Notes: generated by a model from the sequence alone, not told the origin. A stretch of 31,189 nucleotides of DNA from Arsenophonus sp052174535 (GCA_052174535.1 JBQMRQ010000023.1:1-31189), one strand, 5' to 3'; positions 7,203 through 16,812 are shown, counted from the first letter of the stretch. Translations and numbers: made by a program.

Positions 7203-9101
7203 TTAACTATGAGTAGTGGGAGAAATATTCTTTTCTGACTCTCCTTCTGATGAGAAAGTTGAAGTAGGATTACTATCATTATCATCCCAGCCAGCTGGTG
7301 TTCTAATTGGTCGGCGATTCATTAAATCCTCAATTTGAGGGGCATCAATAGTTTCGTATTTCATTAATGCATCCTTCATTGCATGAAGAATATCCATATT
7401 ATCATTCAAAATCTGACGAGCACGTTTATAATTAGAATCAATAATTGCTTTGATTTCTTCATCAATTGCTCGTGCGGTGTCGTCTGACATATGATTAGCT
7501 TTTGCAACCGAACGGCCCAAGAAGATCTCACCTTCCTCTTCAGCATATAGCAATGGCCCTAATTTCTCAGAAAAACCCCATTGTGTCACCATATTACGAG
7601 CAAGATTAGTTGCTATTTTAATATCGTTTGACGCGCCTGTAGATACCTTTTCTGAACCATAAATAATTTCTTCTGCTAACCTTCCACCATAAAGCGTAGA
7701 AATTTGACTTTCTAGCTTTTGGCGACTGGTAGTAATTTGATCACATTTTGGCAAGAAGAATGTGACACCTAACGCACGACCACGCGGGATAATTGTTACT
7801 TTATGAACAGGATCATGCTCTGGAACAATACGTCCTATAATCGCATGACCAGCCTCATGATAAGCAGTAGATTCTTTTTGTTCTTCTGTCATAACCATAG
7901 AGCGACGTTCAGCACCCATCATGATCTTGTCTTTTGCTTTTTCGAATTCCACCATGCTGACAACACGCTTATTTCCACGCGCTGCAAAAAGAGCTGCTTC
8001 ATTAACTAAATTAGCTAAATCAGCACCAGAAAAACCTGGTGTACCTCGTGCTAATACTGAAGTATCAACACTAGGATCTAAAGGCACACGGCGCATATGA
8101 ACTTTCAAAATTTGTTCACGACCACGTACATCAGGTAAACCCACAACAACTTGCCGATCAAAACGTCCAGGACGCAATAATGCTGGATCTAACACATCAG
8201 GACGATTGGTAGCTGCAATAACAATAATACCTTCATTACCTTCAAATCCATCCATTTCTACCAACATTTGATTAAGAGTTTGTTCACGTTCATCGTGACC
8301 TCCTCCCAAACCCGCACCCCGTTGGCGACCAACAGCATCTATTTCGTCAATAAAGATAATACAAGGTGCTGCTTTTTTTGCTTGTTCAAACATATCACGA
8401 ACTCGAGAAGCACCAATCCCAACGAACATTTCTACAAAATCTGAACCAGAGATAGTAAAGAAAGGAACTTTTGCTTCACCAGCGATTGCTTTTGCCAATA
8501 AAGTTTTACCAGTTCCCGGTGGCCCTACCATCAAAATTCCTTTAGGAATTTTACCACCTAATTTTTGAAAACGTCCAGGTTCACGCAAATATTCAACTAA
8601 TTCAGCAACCTCTTCTTTTGCTTCATCACAACCGGCAACATCAGCAAAAGTTGTTTTAACTTGATCTTCTGTCAGCATGCGCGCCTTACTTTTACCAAAG
8701 GACATAGCTCCTTTGCTACCTCCTCCTTGCATCTGACGCATAAAAAAGATCCAAACCCCAATTAGTAATAACATTGGGAACCAGGAAATAAAAATAGTTG
8801 CTAAGAAGCTTTGCTCTTGAGGTGGTTCACCAATAATGGTGACATGTCTTTCAAGCAAGGTATCCAACAATCTTGGATCTTCTCTCATTGGAATATAAGT
8901 CGTATAACGACTGTTATCTGTTTTTTTAACACTAATTTCACGATCAGAAATTCGCACTTCACGTATCTGATCTTGAGTTAACTCATTCATAAAGGTAGAA
9001 TAATCTACCCTGCGACTATTCGAATCGCTAGGACCAAAACTTTGGAATAAAGACATTAGAACTACTGCAATGACTATCCAGAGAATCAGGTTTTTCGCCA
9101 T
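7203..9101 (-). CDS. ftsH: ATP-dependent zinc metalloprotease FtsH
   Basis: Membrane-anchored AAA+ protease that degrades misfolded membrane proteins and, in E. coli, controls LpxC and sigma-32. 632 residues from the ATG at 9099-9101 (MAKNLILW, as in E. coli); an in-frame TTG three codons earlier is less likely. Order: first membrane helix (~4-20), periplasmic domain, second helix (~100-120, WFPMLLLIGVWIFF), Walker A GPPGTGKT (~193-200), Walker B IIFIDEID, the second region of homology with RPGRFDRQ, and the zinc site HEAGH (~415-419). The catalytic core matches E. coli nearly residue for residue. The C-terminal tail is short and appears to end by a frameshift (see 7148-7202). It lies next to rlmE, as in the E. 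coli rlmE-ftsH operon, 58 bases downstream of it. Confidence 0.98.
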   Translation of the reverse strand: MAKNLILWIVIAVVLMSLFQSFGPSDSNSRRVDYSTFMNELTQDQIREVRISDREISVKKTDNSRYTTYIPMREDPRLLDTLLERHVTIIGEPPQEQSFLATIFISWFPMLLLIGVWIFFMRQMQGGGSKGAMSFGKSKARMLTEDQVKTTFADVAGCDEAKEEVAELVEYLREPGRFQKLGGKIPKGILMVGPPGTGKTLLAKAIAGEAKVPFFTISGSDFVEMFVGIGASRVRDMFEQAKKAAPCIIFIDEIDAVGRQRGAGLGGGHDEREQTLNQMLVEMDGFEGNEGIIVIAATNRPDVLDPALLRPGRFDRQVVVGLPDVRGREQILKVHMRRVPLDPSVDTSVLARGTPGFSGADLANLVNEAALFAARGNKRVVSMVEFEKAKDKIMMGAERRSMVMTEEQKESTAYHEAGHAIIGRIVPEHDPVHKVTIIPRGRALGVTFFLPKCDQITTSRQKLESQISTLYGGRLAEEIIYGSEKVSTGASNDIKIATNLARNMVTQWGFSEKLGPLLYAEEEGEIFLGRSVAKANHMSDDTARAIDEEIKAIIDSNYKRARQILNDNMDILHAMKDALMKYETIDAPQIEDLMNRRPIRTPAGWDDNDSNPTSTFSSEGESEKNISPTTHS

Positions 9102-9159
9102 GTCACTCAAGGAATGAACCTCTTCATTACAACTATATTAAATAATAACGTACAGGGTA

Positions 9160-9789
9160 CTATATTTTGCGTCCTGTTGCTACAATATATACTTCACGTG
9201 ATCGTGATCGTGAAGCATTTGGTTTACGAATTTTAACTTTTAAAAATAAAGAGCAAATTTCCCTCAGATATTCATCAAAGCCTTCTCCATGAAACACTTT
9301 AACAATAAAACTTCCATTAGTAGCTAGTACGTTGCGACACATATTCAATGCTAACTCAACTAGATGCATGGATCGAGGAATATCGATCGTATGTATCCCA
9401 CTCATATTAGGAGCCATATCCGACATAACAACCTGAACTTTTTTATCACCAACTCGTTCAAGTAATGCTTTTAATATCTGCTTATTTCTAAAATCTCCTT
9501 GTAAGAAATCAACACCAACGATGGGATTCATTAATAATAAGTCGCATGCAATAACTCGTCCTGTCTGACTAATTTTCCTTGCTACATATTGAGACCAACC
9601 TCCAGGCGCTGCACCCAAATCAACAACGGTTATACCAGGTTTAAATATTTTATCACTTTGTTGGATCTCATCTAATTTAAACCATGCACGTGAGTAAAAC
9701 CTTTTTTTTTGTGCTTGAAGAACATATTTATCACTAAAATGTTCCTGCAACCAACGATTAGAATTTGGTGAACGCTTTCTATTAGTCAT
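9160..9789 (-). CDS. rlmE: 23S rRNA 2'-O-ribose methyltransferase RlmE (U2552)
   Basis: SAM-dependent methyltransferase that modifies U2552 in the A-loop of 23S rRNA late in 50S assembly. 209 residues from the ATG at 9787-9789, exactly the E. coli length; an upstream in-frame TTG is less likely. The SAM motif is VVDLGAAPGGWSQYV (~50-65). The K-D-K-E catalytic tetrad is visible as SRAWFKLDEI, MSDMAPNMSG, FIVKVFHGEG and SREVYIVATG. It is the first gene of the rlmE-ftsH pair. Loss of the RimP and YhbY assembly factors nearby makes its retention notable. Confidence 0.96.
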   Translation of the reverse strand: MTNRKRSPNSNRWLQEHFSDKYVLQAQKKRFYSRAWFKLDEIQQSDKIFKPGITVVDLGAAPGGWSQYVARKISQTGRVIACDLLLMNPIVGVDFLQGDFRNKQILKALLERVGDKKVQVVMSDMAPNMSGIHTIDIPRSMHLVELALNMCRNVLATNGSFIVKVFHGEGFDEYLREICSLFLKVKIRKPNASRSRSREVYIVATGRKI

Positions 9790-9897
9790 TGTTTCCAACT
9801 ATATTTATAAATAACACCTATCTTTAGCATTTTTGATATAGAGAAATTATAGAATTTATGATTATACATATTAAAAATGGCGGTAGAATATATTCTT

Positions 9898-10218
9898 TTC
9901 AATCCACTAAAACAAAAAACAATAACACTTAATAAAAAGTAAATATAGTATTTAAAAAGCCTCACTCATTATTTGAACTATGCTGTAATGATAGATAGCA
10001 ACAGTTTAACTAAATGTGTTTTAGCTAAAATCTAATAATTCTTGTCATATAATGAATATAATAAATCAAAATAGCGAATTAAGATCGCAGTAGAAAAATT
10101 GATAATTACGTTATTGTTCGAAAAATTGATGATATCAATATGAAAATTATTGATAAAATTTTATACACTATCGCACTACTGAAGTAGATAAGATCATTTT
10201 ACCTAAAAAGTTTTCTAC
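9898..10218 (+). pseudogene. yhbY: yhbY (CRM-domain ribosome-assembly protein) pseudogene
   Basis: YhbY is a ~97-residue RNA-binding protein associated with pre-50S particles. In E. coli it lies divergent from rlmE and next to greA, exactly here. Fragments in shifting frames match it in order: around 9985-10030 SNSLTKCVLAKI (E. coli SNGLTEGVLAEI), then KIA at 10081-10090 (in VKIATED), then VIVRKIDDINMKIIDKILYT (E. coli AIVRETGACNVQVIGKTLVL), a stop, and IRSFYLK near 10215 (E. coli RKISLPR). Multiple stops and frameshifts rule out a functional product. The first 80 bases are the least certain part. Confidence 0.82.
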
Positions 10219-10321
10219 ATTTATACAAAATTCCATTATCTTGTTTCATGGTAAAAAGGCCATTTTGCCTCTTTTATTTTAAAGTTAACTAAAAATATAA
10301 CACCTTAAGATTTAATGAAAA

Positions 10322-10798
10322 TTAAATATATTCCACTTGTAAAATTTCATATTCAACTTCCCCACCAGGGGTGGTGATAATTGCTACATCATTCATAGTC
10401 TTACCAATTAAACCTTGAGCTATTGGTGAATTAACAGAAATAAGGTTTTCTTTAATATCAGCTTCATCATCACCTACAATGCGGTAAATCTGATCTTCAT
10501 TTGTCGTTACATTAAATACAGTAACTGTCGCGCCAAATATTACACGACCATCATGTTTTATTTTTGTTACATCAATAATTTGCGCATTAGATAATTTAGA
10601 TTCAATATCTTGGATACGCCCTTCGCAAAACCCTTGCTGCTCACGTGCTGCAAGGTATTCCGAATTTTCTTTTAAATCACCATGTTCACGGGCTTCTGCA
10701 ATAGCAGTAATAATTTTAGGACGGTGAATATTCTTTAAAAATTCTAATTCTTTACGCAACTTTTCTATACCATGTACTGTCATTGGAATCTGTTTCAT
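10322..10798 (-). CDS. greA: Transcription elongation factor GreA
   Basis: Rescues backtracked RNA polymerase by stimulating transcript cleavage in the secondary channel. 158 residues, the same as E. coli. The N-terminal coiled coil covers ~1-75, with the tip acidic residues in AREHGDLKENSEYLAAREQ that coordinate Mg2+. The C-terminal globular domain ends in TTPGGEVEYEILQVEYI. It stands alone between a dead yhbY and a dead dacB. AGAGG about 9 bases before the ATG is a plausible ribosome binding site. No clear promoter could be fixed. The weak hairpin near 10253-10276 may end the transcript. Confidence 0.97.
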   Translation of the reverse strand: MKQIPMTVHGIEKLRKELEFLKNIHRPKIITAIAEAREHGDLKENSEYLAAREQQGFCEGRIQDIESKLSNAQIIDVTKIKHDGRVIFGATVTVFNVTTNEDQIYRIVGDDEADIKENLISVNSPIAQGLIGKTMNDVAIITTPGGEVEYEILQVEYI

Positions 10799-10941
10799 TA
10801 ATAAATGCCTCTGATTCTTTTTTAAATAAAAAATAAATATCTTCTTGATTTTCTGTTTTTAAAAAAATGAATACTTCTAATAAAACAACATTTTTGGCAA
10901 ACAAAAAAGGTAAACCTCGTTAACTATTAGTTTAAAACTTT

Positions 10942-11905
10942 ATGACTCTCTATTTAATAGAGAGAGCTAACGCACACTTGATACTGGATCATTGTTTACT
11001 TTTTTGCATTACACTTTACTATCTCTATTATGTATATTTTACATACAGCACTTATGACTTCTTTAAAAAAATATTGAGTGTGATACATCCATTAATGCGA
11101 TTAGATAGTCAACAAATCCCACTTACCTTCAAGTACTCAAAAAATTATTATAGCACCAGCACATTACTTCAATTAGGTATTGATCATTAATTTTTTAATC
11201 ATTTAAAAACTGAAGTAAAATTATTGGTCTTTTTTTTAAAAGGTGATTTAGTTGTACGCTTAACTAGCAATTCAATTTTAACGCGTCAACAAACTTGGAA
11301 TATGGTAGCTGAATTAAAGCAATTTGCTATTGAACAAGTTGAAGGCGATTTAATATCGATATATATCAACTTTCGTTGGTTAAGAGATAGGCTCATGATG
11401 GTATGAAATGCTATGATACAATCTTTTAGTTTTTCCATTAAGCGTTGCTATCCTGTTATTATAGATAAAAACTGTTTCTCAGTAACTTTTTACATAGTAG
11501 CTAAAAACCTGGCGATATTGCATATCACATATGTTCATACTATTCCTTTTACTCTATTAAAATATTCAGTCAAGTTATTATGCTAGCAAAAGGTTAAACT
11601 GATGCATATTATTGTGAAATTAGATCTTATAGTAGGCGAACTAAATTATTATATACTTAACAAGTTGCTTTAACTTAACTCGCTCTAAGTCGCTACTATT
11701 AGTATTTTTCATTTGAAACTGGGAAATCTATAGTAGAAGCTTTTATTAAAAATGATCTTTGAATCTTGATATAGATTCTAAAATCAAGATTATCGGCCGC
11801 ATTAAACGGTGGATTACCTATTTTCTTGCTATAATATAGCAAATATTCTGTCTAGAATAAAATCTAAACTACTACATTATTTTCTATAGTAATATTAAAA
11901 AAGAA
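10942..11905 (+). pseudogene. dacB: dacB (D-alanyl-D-alanine endopeptidase, PBP4) pseudogene, 5' part
   Basis: DacB is a periplasmic penicillin-binding protein of about 477 residues, divergent from greA in E. coli as here. Matching blocks in order: DSQQIPLTF then STSTLLQLGID (around the SxxK site, where E. coli reads STQKVITALAALIQLG), LKGDLVVRLTSNSILTRQQ and NMVAELKQFAIEQVEGDL at 11240-11360 (E. coli LKGDLVARFGADPTLKRQD, NMVATLKKSGVNQIDGN), IIDKNCFSVTFY near 11460-11490 (E. coli IVDRNCFSVSLY), KPGDIAYIR, YYCEIRS, and SKLLHYFL just before the break. Stops and frameshifts are frequent. The SxxK Lys appears lost in the present frame. The gene is interrupted at about 11,905 by insertion-sequence remnants and resumes at 14,360. 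A 9-bp palindrome lies at 10946-10964. Confidence 0.9.
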
Positions 11906-11907
11906 TT

Positions 11908-13310
11908 ATCAGTAAATTTAGTATATGGTAGTCAGGTTACATTCTACTTTCATGCTTCATAAAGCTGTTCTTCATCCTTAAAATGAACGTTGTTTATCAC
12001 CAGAGTCAACAGGTCAAATTCCTTTAGCTGGTTCTAATTTTTTCTTAGCAGACTGTAACAATCTTAAATACCTTAAAATGATTATTTCTTGAATTAGAGT
12101 GTTTGCGTCTGTCAGCTTTGCATCTTCACTATTACAAAATCCGATTCAATAGTATTCAGCGTTCTCATTAACAGGAAAAACCTCTTACACAGAGTCCACT
12201 GACAAAAAATCGTAGAATGCCAGTAGTTTTTTGATTATTATCCAATTTCCTCATCGCATTGGAAAATGTGCTAAAAACTTTGTTAATAAAATACCAAGAG
12301 ATTTATATTAGCGGCATCACAGATCTCTGCTAACCAAATCTTCAGCAGCTTACTCTTAATTTAGTTACATGCTTTTGTGGGAGCAAACTAGTGTATTAGC
12401 TATTTTGTATACCATCAGTGTCGATACTGCCTGTTTAGCTAGGAATATTTTGTCATTGTATTCTAAAAACTAAAGGTACTATCTCCGTAACACGCCTGTG
12501 AGAAGATGGTTAAGCAACGTGCTCACCAAACATTGAAATTATGCTCATCTTCATTCTGACTTTTAATAATTCTTTTCAGGCGGAACAAGCTCATTACGTT
12601 CATGCGCAGTATTGCCGATAATAAGTTGAAGCAAAGTCGATCAGGTTACCTAACAGAATAACATATGGCTTTAGTCAATAAATAACGTAGCGTGTATGGA
12701 TTAGATCATGCTGGCACCATTACCAATGTTTTTAAGGCATTAGTGTTTCAATATGCTGATGGGTACTGCCAGAGGAGCTGCATGCTTTCATAGAGAAAAT
12801 CTATAGAGCTTTTGTCAAATCATTGGTGGAGATGCCTCGCATATATAGGGTAATAGGTTAGTAACTTTTTGCCGATTTTTAAGGCTTCAGCTAAGATAGC
12901 AATGAGCTCCTCTTGAAGAATATTCCGTTTCCGCTGCAATTCCTAAACCTTATGCACTTTAATCTCAACATCGCCCTTACCAGTCTATATATGGTTTACT
13001 ATGGTAAATAACCATTATGGAGAAGGTTATAAGGTAGTTTGTTGATAAAATCGGTATTCAGTATCTTCTCGCATTATGCCTTTCGAGCAGAGGCTTAACA
13101 GCAGTTCCTATTACCTGATTGACACACCATTACAGATAAGTTCATGCAAGGTATCACAAGTAATTTTGCTTTATGGGATACCTGTTAGGGTATATTTTTA
13201 TAGAATATTCACTGTTAGTGAAATCACTTACGAAATCAATTCAGTAGGATGGAGAGACACCACTGTTATTTTCGAAAAGTTCATACATAAAAATGAGTGT
13301 ATAATCCGTT
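11908..13310 (-). mobile_element. IS256-family element remnant, copy A (inside dacB)
   Basis: Decayed insertion sequence with its transposase on the minus strand. Recognisable pieces of the IS256 (mutator-type) transposase, from 5' to 3' on the minus strand: GDVEIKVHKV (~12,970), EELIAILAEALK, the block normally read LPWLYLKGISTGDF, TLMVYKIANTLV (family CWVHKTANVL; 12,391-12,420), RTLNTIESDFVIVK (family RTTNPIESTFATVR; 12,134-12,170) and KEFDLLTLVINNVHFKDEE. The DNA also aligns along its length with the copies at 18,826 and 24,265, for example GCATCACAGATCTCTGCTAA and the left end GTAAATTTAG. Stops and frameshifts throughout; no product expected. Ends are estimated from the copy alignment and the dacB break to within ~20 bases. 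Confidence 0.85.
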
Positions 13311-13313
13311 AAA

Positions 13314-14355
13314 CAGTTATGGTTAAAGCAAAGATTATTGGTAGAAATCCATTATACTGTATAAAGGATTTTCGCTGCAGAGTAAAGATTGGAATAAAAA
13401 AGTAAACAGTCATACAGATTAAAGAGATTTTTCCTCATTCCCTGCCAACATAAAGCTGCATCTTAATTAGTTAGATCGGCAACAATCTAACGGATGATAT
13501 TGATTCATGCATTAAAGCAACTTATTTTATTTTATCTTATCAATATTATTACACTGAACATAATATTCACCTAAGACATTAATTAGGGTTACAGCGATAT
13601 CATTGCGAAATCTCCGATTACACGAAAAGATTTAACAATCTTATTGGAAGTTCTTCTGGCGCAAATGCAAATAAGAAGGATAAATGCTTTAGTTATTTGT
13701 GACATATGTTGAATATCTTAACTTTAAAAGAATCAGTGATAATAAACAGATATTAATTCTAAACTAGCGTTTAGATGGATCACTGTTTTCTTGCTTTAGT
13801 GACGACAGTTAATATAACTGTACTAAGTGCTATTGTTAAAGTTAATTAAATATTTTTCTCTGATCTTTTAAGGGGAAGCATTGTTTTCTAGATAGAAAAG
13901 CTAGAAAACGCGCGAGTAAAGAGATATATAGAAAGAATGAATTCCGAACTTAATCGCTAAAGATCGAGAGAGGTCATATGATCGATGAGATTCTTTGAAG
14001 AGTTTGATGCAAAGTATTTTATCTGCTTTTTAAGCTAATTATCGATAATAGTTTATCCTTTTCTCAGATGAAGTTAAATAATAGTACAGAATAACCTTTG
14101 TTAGCGAATATAAAATTAATCATTATCATCTAATAAGATTAGGTAATTATAGAGTTATTGGGAAGAAATTCTATATTTAAAATGTGAATAGTTATATCAC
14201 CTAATTAAGGAATATCTGAGTAGATTTCATGGTATAGAGTTATTTTATTTACCGAATTATTTCTCCTGGAGAATATTGTTTGAAATCACAACAATTGAAA
14301 TACGACATGGCTATAAATTGCTATACGAGCAAAAGAACAACCTTTTTCAGGGTAA
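13314..14355 (+). mobile_element. IS1595-family element remnant, copy 1 (inside dacB)
   Basis: Decayed insertion sequence with its transposase on the plus strand. The most telling pieces are LSAIVKVN-IFF at 13,821-13,855 (family LSGIVEADETFF, holding the first catalytic Asp) and FYLPNYFSWRILFE at 14,240-14,285 (family KYLPNYLGWRR near the C-terminus), preceded by a degraded RFHG motif. The DNA aligns along about 1 kb with the copy at 23,205-24,245, including CTCCTGGAGAA versus ATCCTGGAGAA and a shared CACAACAATTGAAATAC. It directly abuts IS256 copy A on its left and dacB on its right. No intact frame remains. The family is named from motif memory, not a search. Confidence 0.78.
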
Positions 14356-14359
14356 GTTT

Positions 14360-14897
14360 AAAAATATAATAATATGATAACTGATGTGATCTTTAGATCT
14401 ATGTATCGTGAATATTATTGATGTCTCGGGTATCTAATTCTTCTGATTCCGATGCTATCTGCTAAATTTTAAAACAGAAAATAAATATTAACTTATCCAA
14501 TATAATTGGGGGTAGATTGTTTAATCTGTGGCATCTCGTAATAATTTAATCACATTAATGGCTATGATTTCTATCTATAAATATGATGTTAAACATAACA
14601 GTTAATAAAATTTTATTACTGATTGTATCAATTAGCTAGTCATCATGGCGCTTTATGTTATCTTGGTAGCGTTGTATAACGAAAGCGTTAATGATAATGT
14701 TTTTAGCTAAAAACAGTCCTTTTCAAGGAGGAAAAGGCTTGTCGGCTTTAATTAGCATGCGAGATATGGTCAATATATCTATTTCGTACAATTTATTTTA
14801 TTTTATAGCTCGCTGTTAGCGTTATACAATAGTTGCTGTATTTCTTTCTAGCCATTTTGGATAGCCATCTTTAAAAGATCTTTATCTTAATTTCTAA
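14360..14897 (+). pseudogene. dacB: dacB pseudogene, 3' part
   Basis: Continuation of dacB beyond the IS remnants. It opens with NNMITDVIFRSM (E. coli DNMIADTVFRMI), so it resumes within a few residues of where the 5' part stops. Then SDSDAI-ILKQKININLSNIIGG (E. coli SDAVRQILRQQAGVDIGNTIIADG), ASRNNLITLMAMISIYKYD at ~14,525-14,580 (E. coli LSRHNLIAPATMMQVLQYI), ARYGQYIYFVQF (E. coli ASGQRMAFVQY) and SLKDLYLNF-stop at 14,897 (E. coli RLYKDIYQNN-stop). The gene ends convergent with obgE, as in E. coli. The near-seamless join shows that the ~2.45 kb between was inserted. Confidence 0.88.
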
Positions 14898-14989
14898 TAA
14901 ATAAAGGGTATCTACTCAACAAGACCCACAAAATAATTCGTATTAATTAATGTTTATAAATAAATCTGTTCTCTCTATATTATCTTAAT

Positions 14990-15084
14990 TTAAATTTTTT
15001 TTATTATCAAGAAGTTATTCTTTGTGATAACTATTACACATAAATTTAGCTTTGTTTGACCCAGTGTTATCTATGGATATATTT
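14990..15084 (-). other. Stranded coding remnant of the ObgE acidic tail
   Basis: Past the obgE stop on the minus strand, 15,019-15,048 reads KFMCNSYHKE, followed by a stop and LLDN. This matches the E. coli ObgE tail motif KVEFMWDDYHRQQLEE. It shows that the gene once had the usual acidic extension and lost it by an earlier stop. Confidence 0.65.
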
Positions 15085-16095
15085 TTAAGATGGACTTCTT
15101 ATAAAGGTCATAATATCCCAACAAAGTGTTTTAATACCTAGCTGACTTACTGCAGAAATTTGATAATACTTATTTTGCCATCCTAATTCTTTAATAATGT
15201 ACTTTGCACGGTTATTTGCCTCTTTAGAGGTCAAAAGATCAACTTTATTAAAAACTAACCATCGTGGTTTTTGAGATAACTTTTTACTATATTTTTCCAA
15301 TTCGATATCAATTATTTTAGCATTCTGGACAGGGTTAGAGCCATCAATAGGATAAATATCAATAAGATGTAAAAGTATTGTGCAACGTTCTAAATGTTTT
15401 AAGAAACGAATACCAAGGCCTATTCCTTCTGCCGCTCCTTCAATTAAACCAGGAATATCAGCAATAATAAAGCTTTGCTCACTATCCATACGTACTACGC
15501 CTAAACTTGGAATTAAAGTAGTAAATGGATAATCAGCAACTTTAGGTTTTGCCGCTGAGACTGAGCGAATGAAAGTTGATTTACCCGCGTTCGGCATGCC
15601 TAGCATACCTACATCAGCAAGTAACATCAATTCAAGTAGCAATTCTCTTGTTTCCCCTTTTGTTCCCATCGTTTTTTGATGAGGAGCACGGTTAATTGAT
15701 GATTTAAATCGGGTATTACCTAAACCATGATATCCACCTTTCGCAACCATTAAACGCTGTCCGTGACGTGTCATATCACCAATAATTTCTTTAGATAAAA
15801 AATCACATATCCGTGTGCCAACTGGAACTTTAATGGTATTATCTTGACCACGTTTACCAGTACAATCACGACTTTGACCATTTTGTCCGCGTTCACCCTG
15901 GAAGATTGTTTTAAATCGATAATCAATTAACGTATTAAAATTTTCATCAGCCAACAGATAAACATCTCCACCATCTCCACCATCTCCACCATCAGACCCG
16001 CCTTTAGGGATATATTTTTCACGGCGGAAGCTAACACAGCCATTGCCGCCATCGCCAGCTATAACTAATATTTTTGCTTCATCAACAAATTTCAT
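15085..16095 (-). CDS. obgE: GTPase ObgE, C-terminally shortened
   Basis: Essential ribosome-associated GTPase (50S maturation, stress response). The N-terminal Obg fold (1 to ~158) keeps its glycine-rich repeats (GGSDGGDGGDGGDVY). The G domain keeps G1 GMPNAGKST (~166-174), the switch DYPFTTL, G3 ADIPGLIEGAAEG, G4 NKVD and G5 SAVS. The protein ends shortly after CWDIMTFI, at 336 residues against 390 in E. coli. The missing ~50 residues are the acidic C-terminal domain, whose decayed codons remain downstream. In E. coli obgE follows rpmA and yhbE; here yhbE is absent, leaving 131 bp with a terminator, so obgE probably needs a separate promoter. The enzyme core appears functional. Confidence 0.94.
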   Translation of the reverse strand: MKFVDEAKILVIAGDGGNGCVSFRREKYIPKGGSDGGDGGDGGDVYLLADENFNTLIDYRFKTIFQGERGQNGQSRDCTGKRGQDNTIKVPVGTRICDFLSKEIIGDMTRHGQRLMVAKGGYHGLGNTRFKSSINRAPHQKTMGTKGETRELLLELMLLADVGMLGMPNAGKSTFIRSVSAAKPKVADYPFTTLIPSLGVVRMDSEQSFIIADIPGLIEGAAEGIGLGIRFLKHLERCTILLHLIDIYPIDGSNPVQNAKIIDIELEKYSKKLSQKPRWLVFNKVDLLTSKEANNRAKYIIKELGWQNKYYQISAVSQLGIKTLCWDIMTFIRSPS

Positions 16096-16170
16096 TATTT
16101 TTCTCCGTACAAACTAGAAATTATATGCTAGATGGTAATTTATTCAGAGATAGTATCCAATAAGGTAATA

Positions 16171-16202
16171 TTAAAAGCCCCGCAAAATTGCAGGGCTTTT
16201 AA
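16171..16202 (-). terminator. Terminator after rplU-rpmA
   Basis: TTAAAAGCCC (16171-16180) pairs with GGGCTTTTAA (16193-16202). The inner GCAA/TTGC extends the stem past one C-A mismatch. Strong GC core with A/T flanks in both directions; it lies 25 bases beyond the rpmA stop. Confidence 0.85.
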
Positions 16203-16226
16203 GACGTTACTTCAAAGATCAAAAAA

Positions 16227-16484
16227 TTATTCAGCTTCAATACTAACATATTTACGATTTTTTGGTCCTTTAATTTCAAATTTAACTTTTCCGTTAGTCA
16301 ATGCAAATAGGGTATGGTCGCGACCACAACCAACATTGTTGCTAGCATGGAATTTAGTACCACGTTGACGAACAATAATGCTACCTACCAGCACGGATTC
16401 ACCACTAAAACGTTTTACACCTAGGCGTTTTCCTTCAGAATCACGACCGTTACGTGTTGAGCCGCCAGCCTTTTTATGTGCCAT
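16227..16484 (-). CDS. rpmA: 50S ribosomal protein bL27
   Basis: bL27, whose flexible N-terminus reaches the peptidyl transferase centre. 85 residues, the same length as E. coli and nearly the same sequence: MAHKKAGGSTRNGRDSEGKR at the start, then GVKRFSGESVLVGSIIVRQR, NVGCGRDHTLFAL and GPKNRKYVSIEAE at the end. It starts directly with MAHKKAGG, with no cleavable N-terminal extension. It lies 19 bases after rplU and is cotranscribed with it. A strong terminator follows. Confidence 0.98.
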   Translation of the reverse strand: MAHKKAGGSTRNGRDSEGKRLGVKRFSGESVLVGSIIVRQRGTKFHASNNVGCGRDHTLFALTNGKVKFEIKGPKNRKYVSIEAE

Positions 16485-16503
16485 TAATCTATTCTCCTAA
16501 TTC

Positions 16504-16812
16504 TTAGGCAATACCAATAATTTTAATATCAGTAAACCACTGACGGTGTCCCTGTTGTTTACGGCTATGTTTACGGCGTCGAAATTTAATAATTTTAATT
16601 TTTTCACCACGACCATGCATAATAACTTCAGCTTTAACTTTAATGCCTTCAACAACAGGGGTGCCAATTTTAATATCATCGCCGTTGACGATCATCAATA
16701 TTTGATTGAACTCAACAGTTTCACCTGTCGCAATATTTAATTTTTCCAGGCGAACTGTTTGGCCTTCACTGACTCGGTGTTGTTTACCACCACATTGAAA
16801 AACCGCGTACAT
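16504..16812 (-). CDS. rplU: 50S ribosomal protein bL21
   Basis: bL21, a 23S rRNA-binding protein of the large subunit. 102 residues from the ATG at 16,810-16,812 (MYAVFQCGGKQHRVSEG); E. coli has 103. The frame is open 11 codons further upstream, but homologues start at MYAVF and GGAG lies 6 bases before this ATG. The C-terminal RNA-binding segment KFRRRKHSRKQQGHRQ is intact. A strong AAGGAGGAG also lies upstream, before an out-of-frame ATG at 16,823. First gene of rplU-rpmA, with a good promoter at 16,895-16,923. Confidence 0.98.
   Translation of the reverse strand: MYAVFQCGGKQHRVSEGQTVRLEKLNIATGETVEFNQILMIVNGDDIKIGTPVVEGIKVKAEVIMHGRGEKIKIIKFRRRKHSRKQQGHRQWFTDIKIIGIA

Noticed and set aside
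10942..11406. Two plus-strand frames that look like small genes
   Set aside because: Their residues match consecutive blocks of DacB (for example LKGDLVVRL); they are pieces of the dacB pseudogene.
13076..13312. 78-codon plus-strand frame
   Set aside because: It lies antisense within IS256 copy A, has no start context and no counterpart in the other copies.
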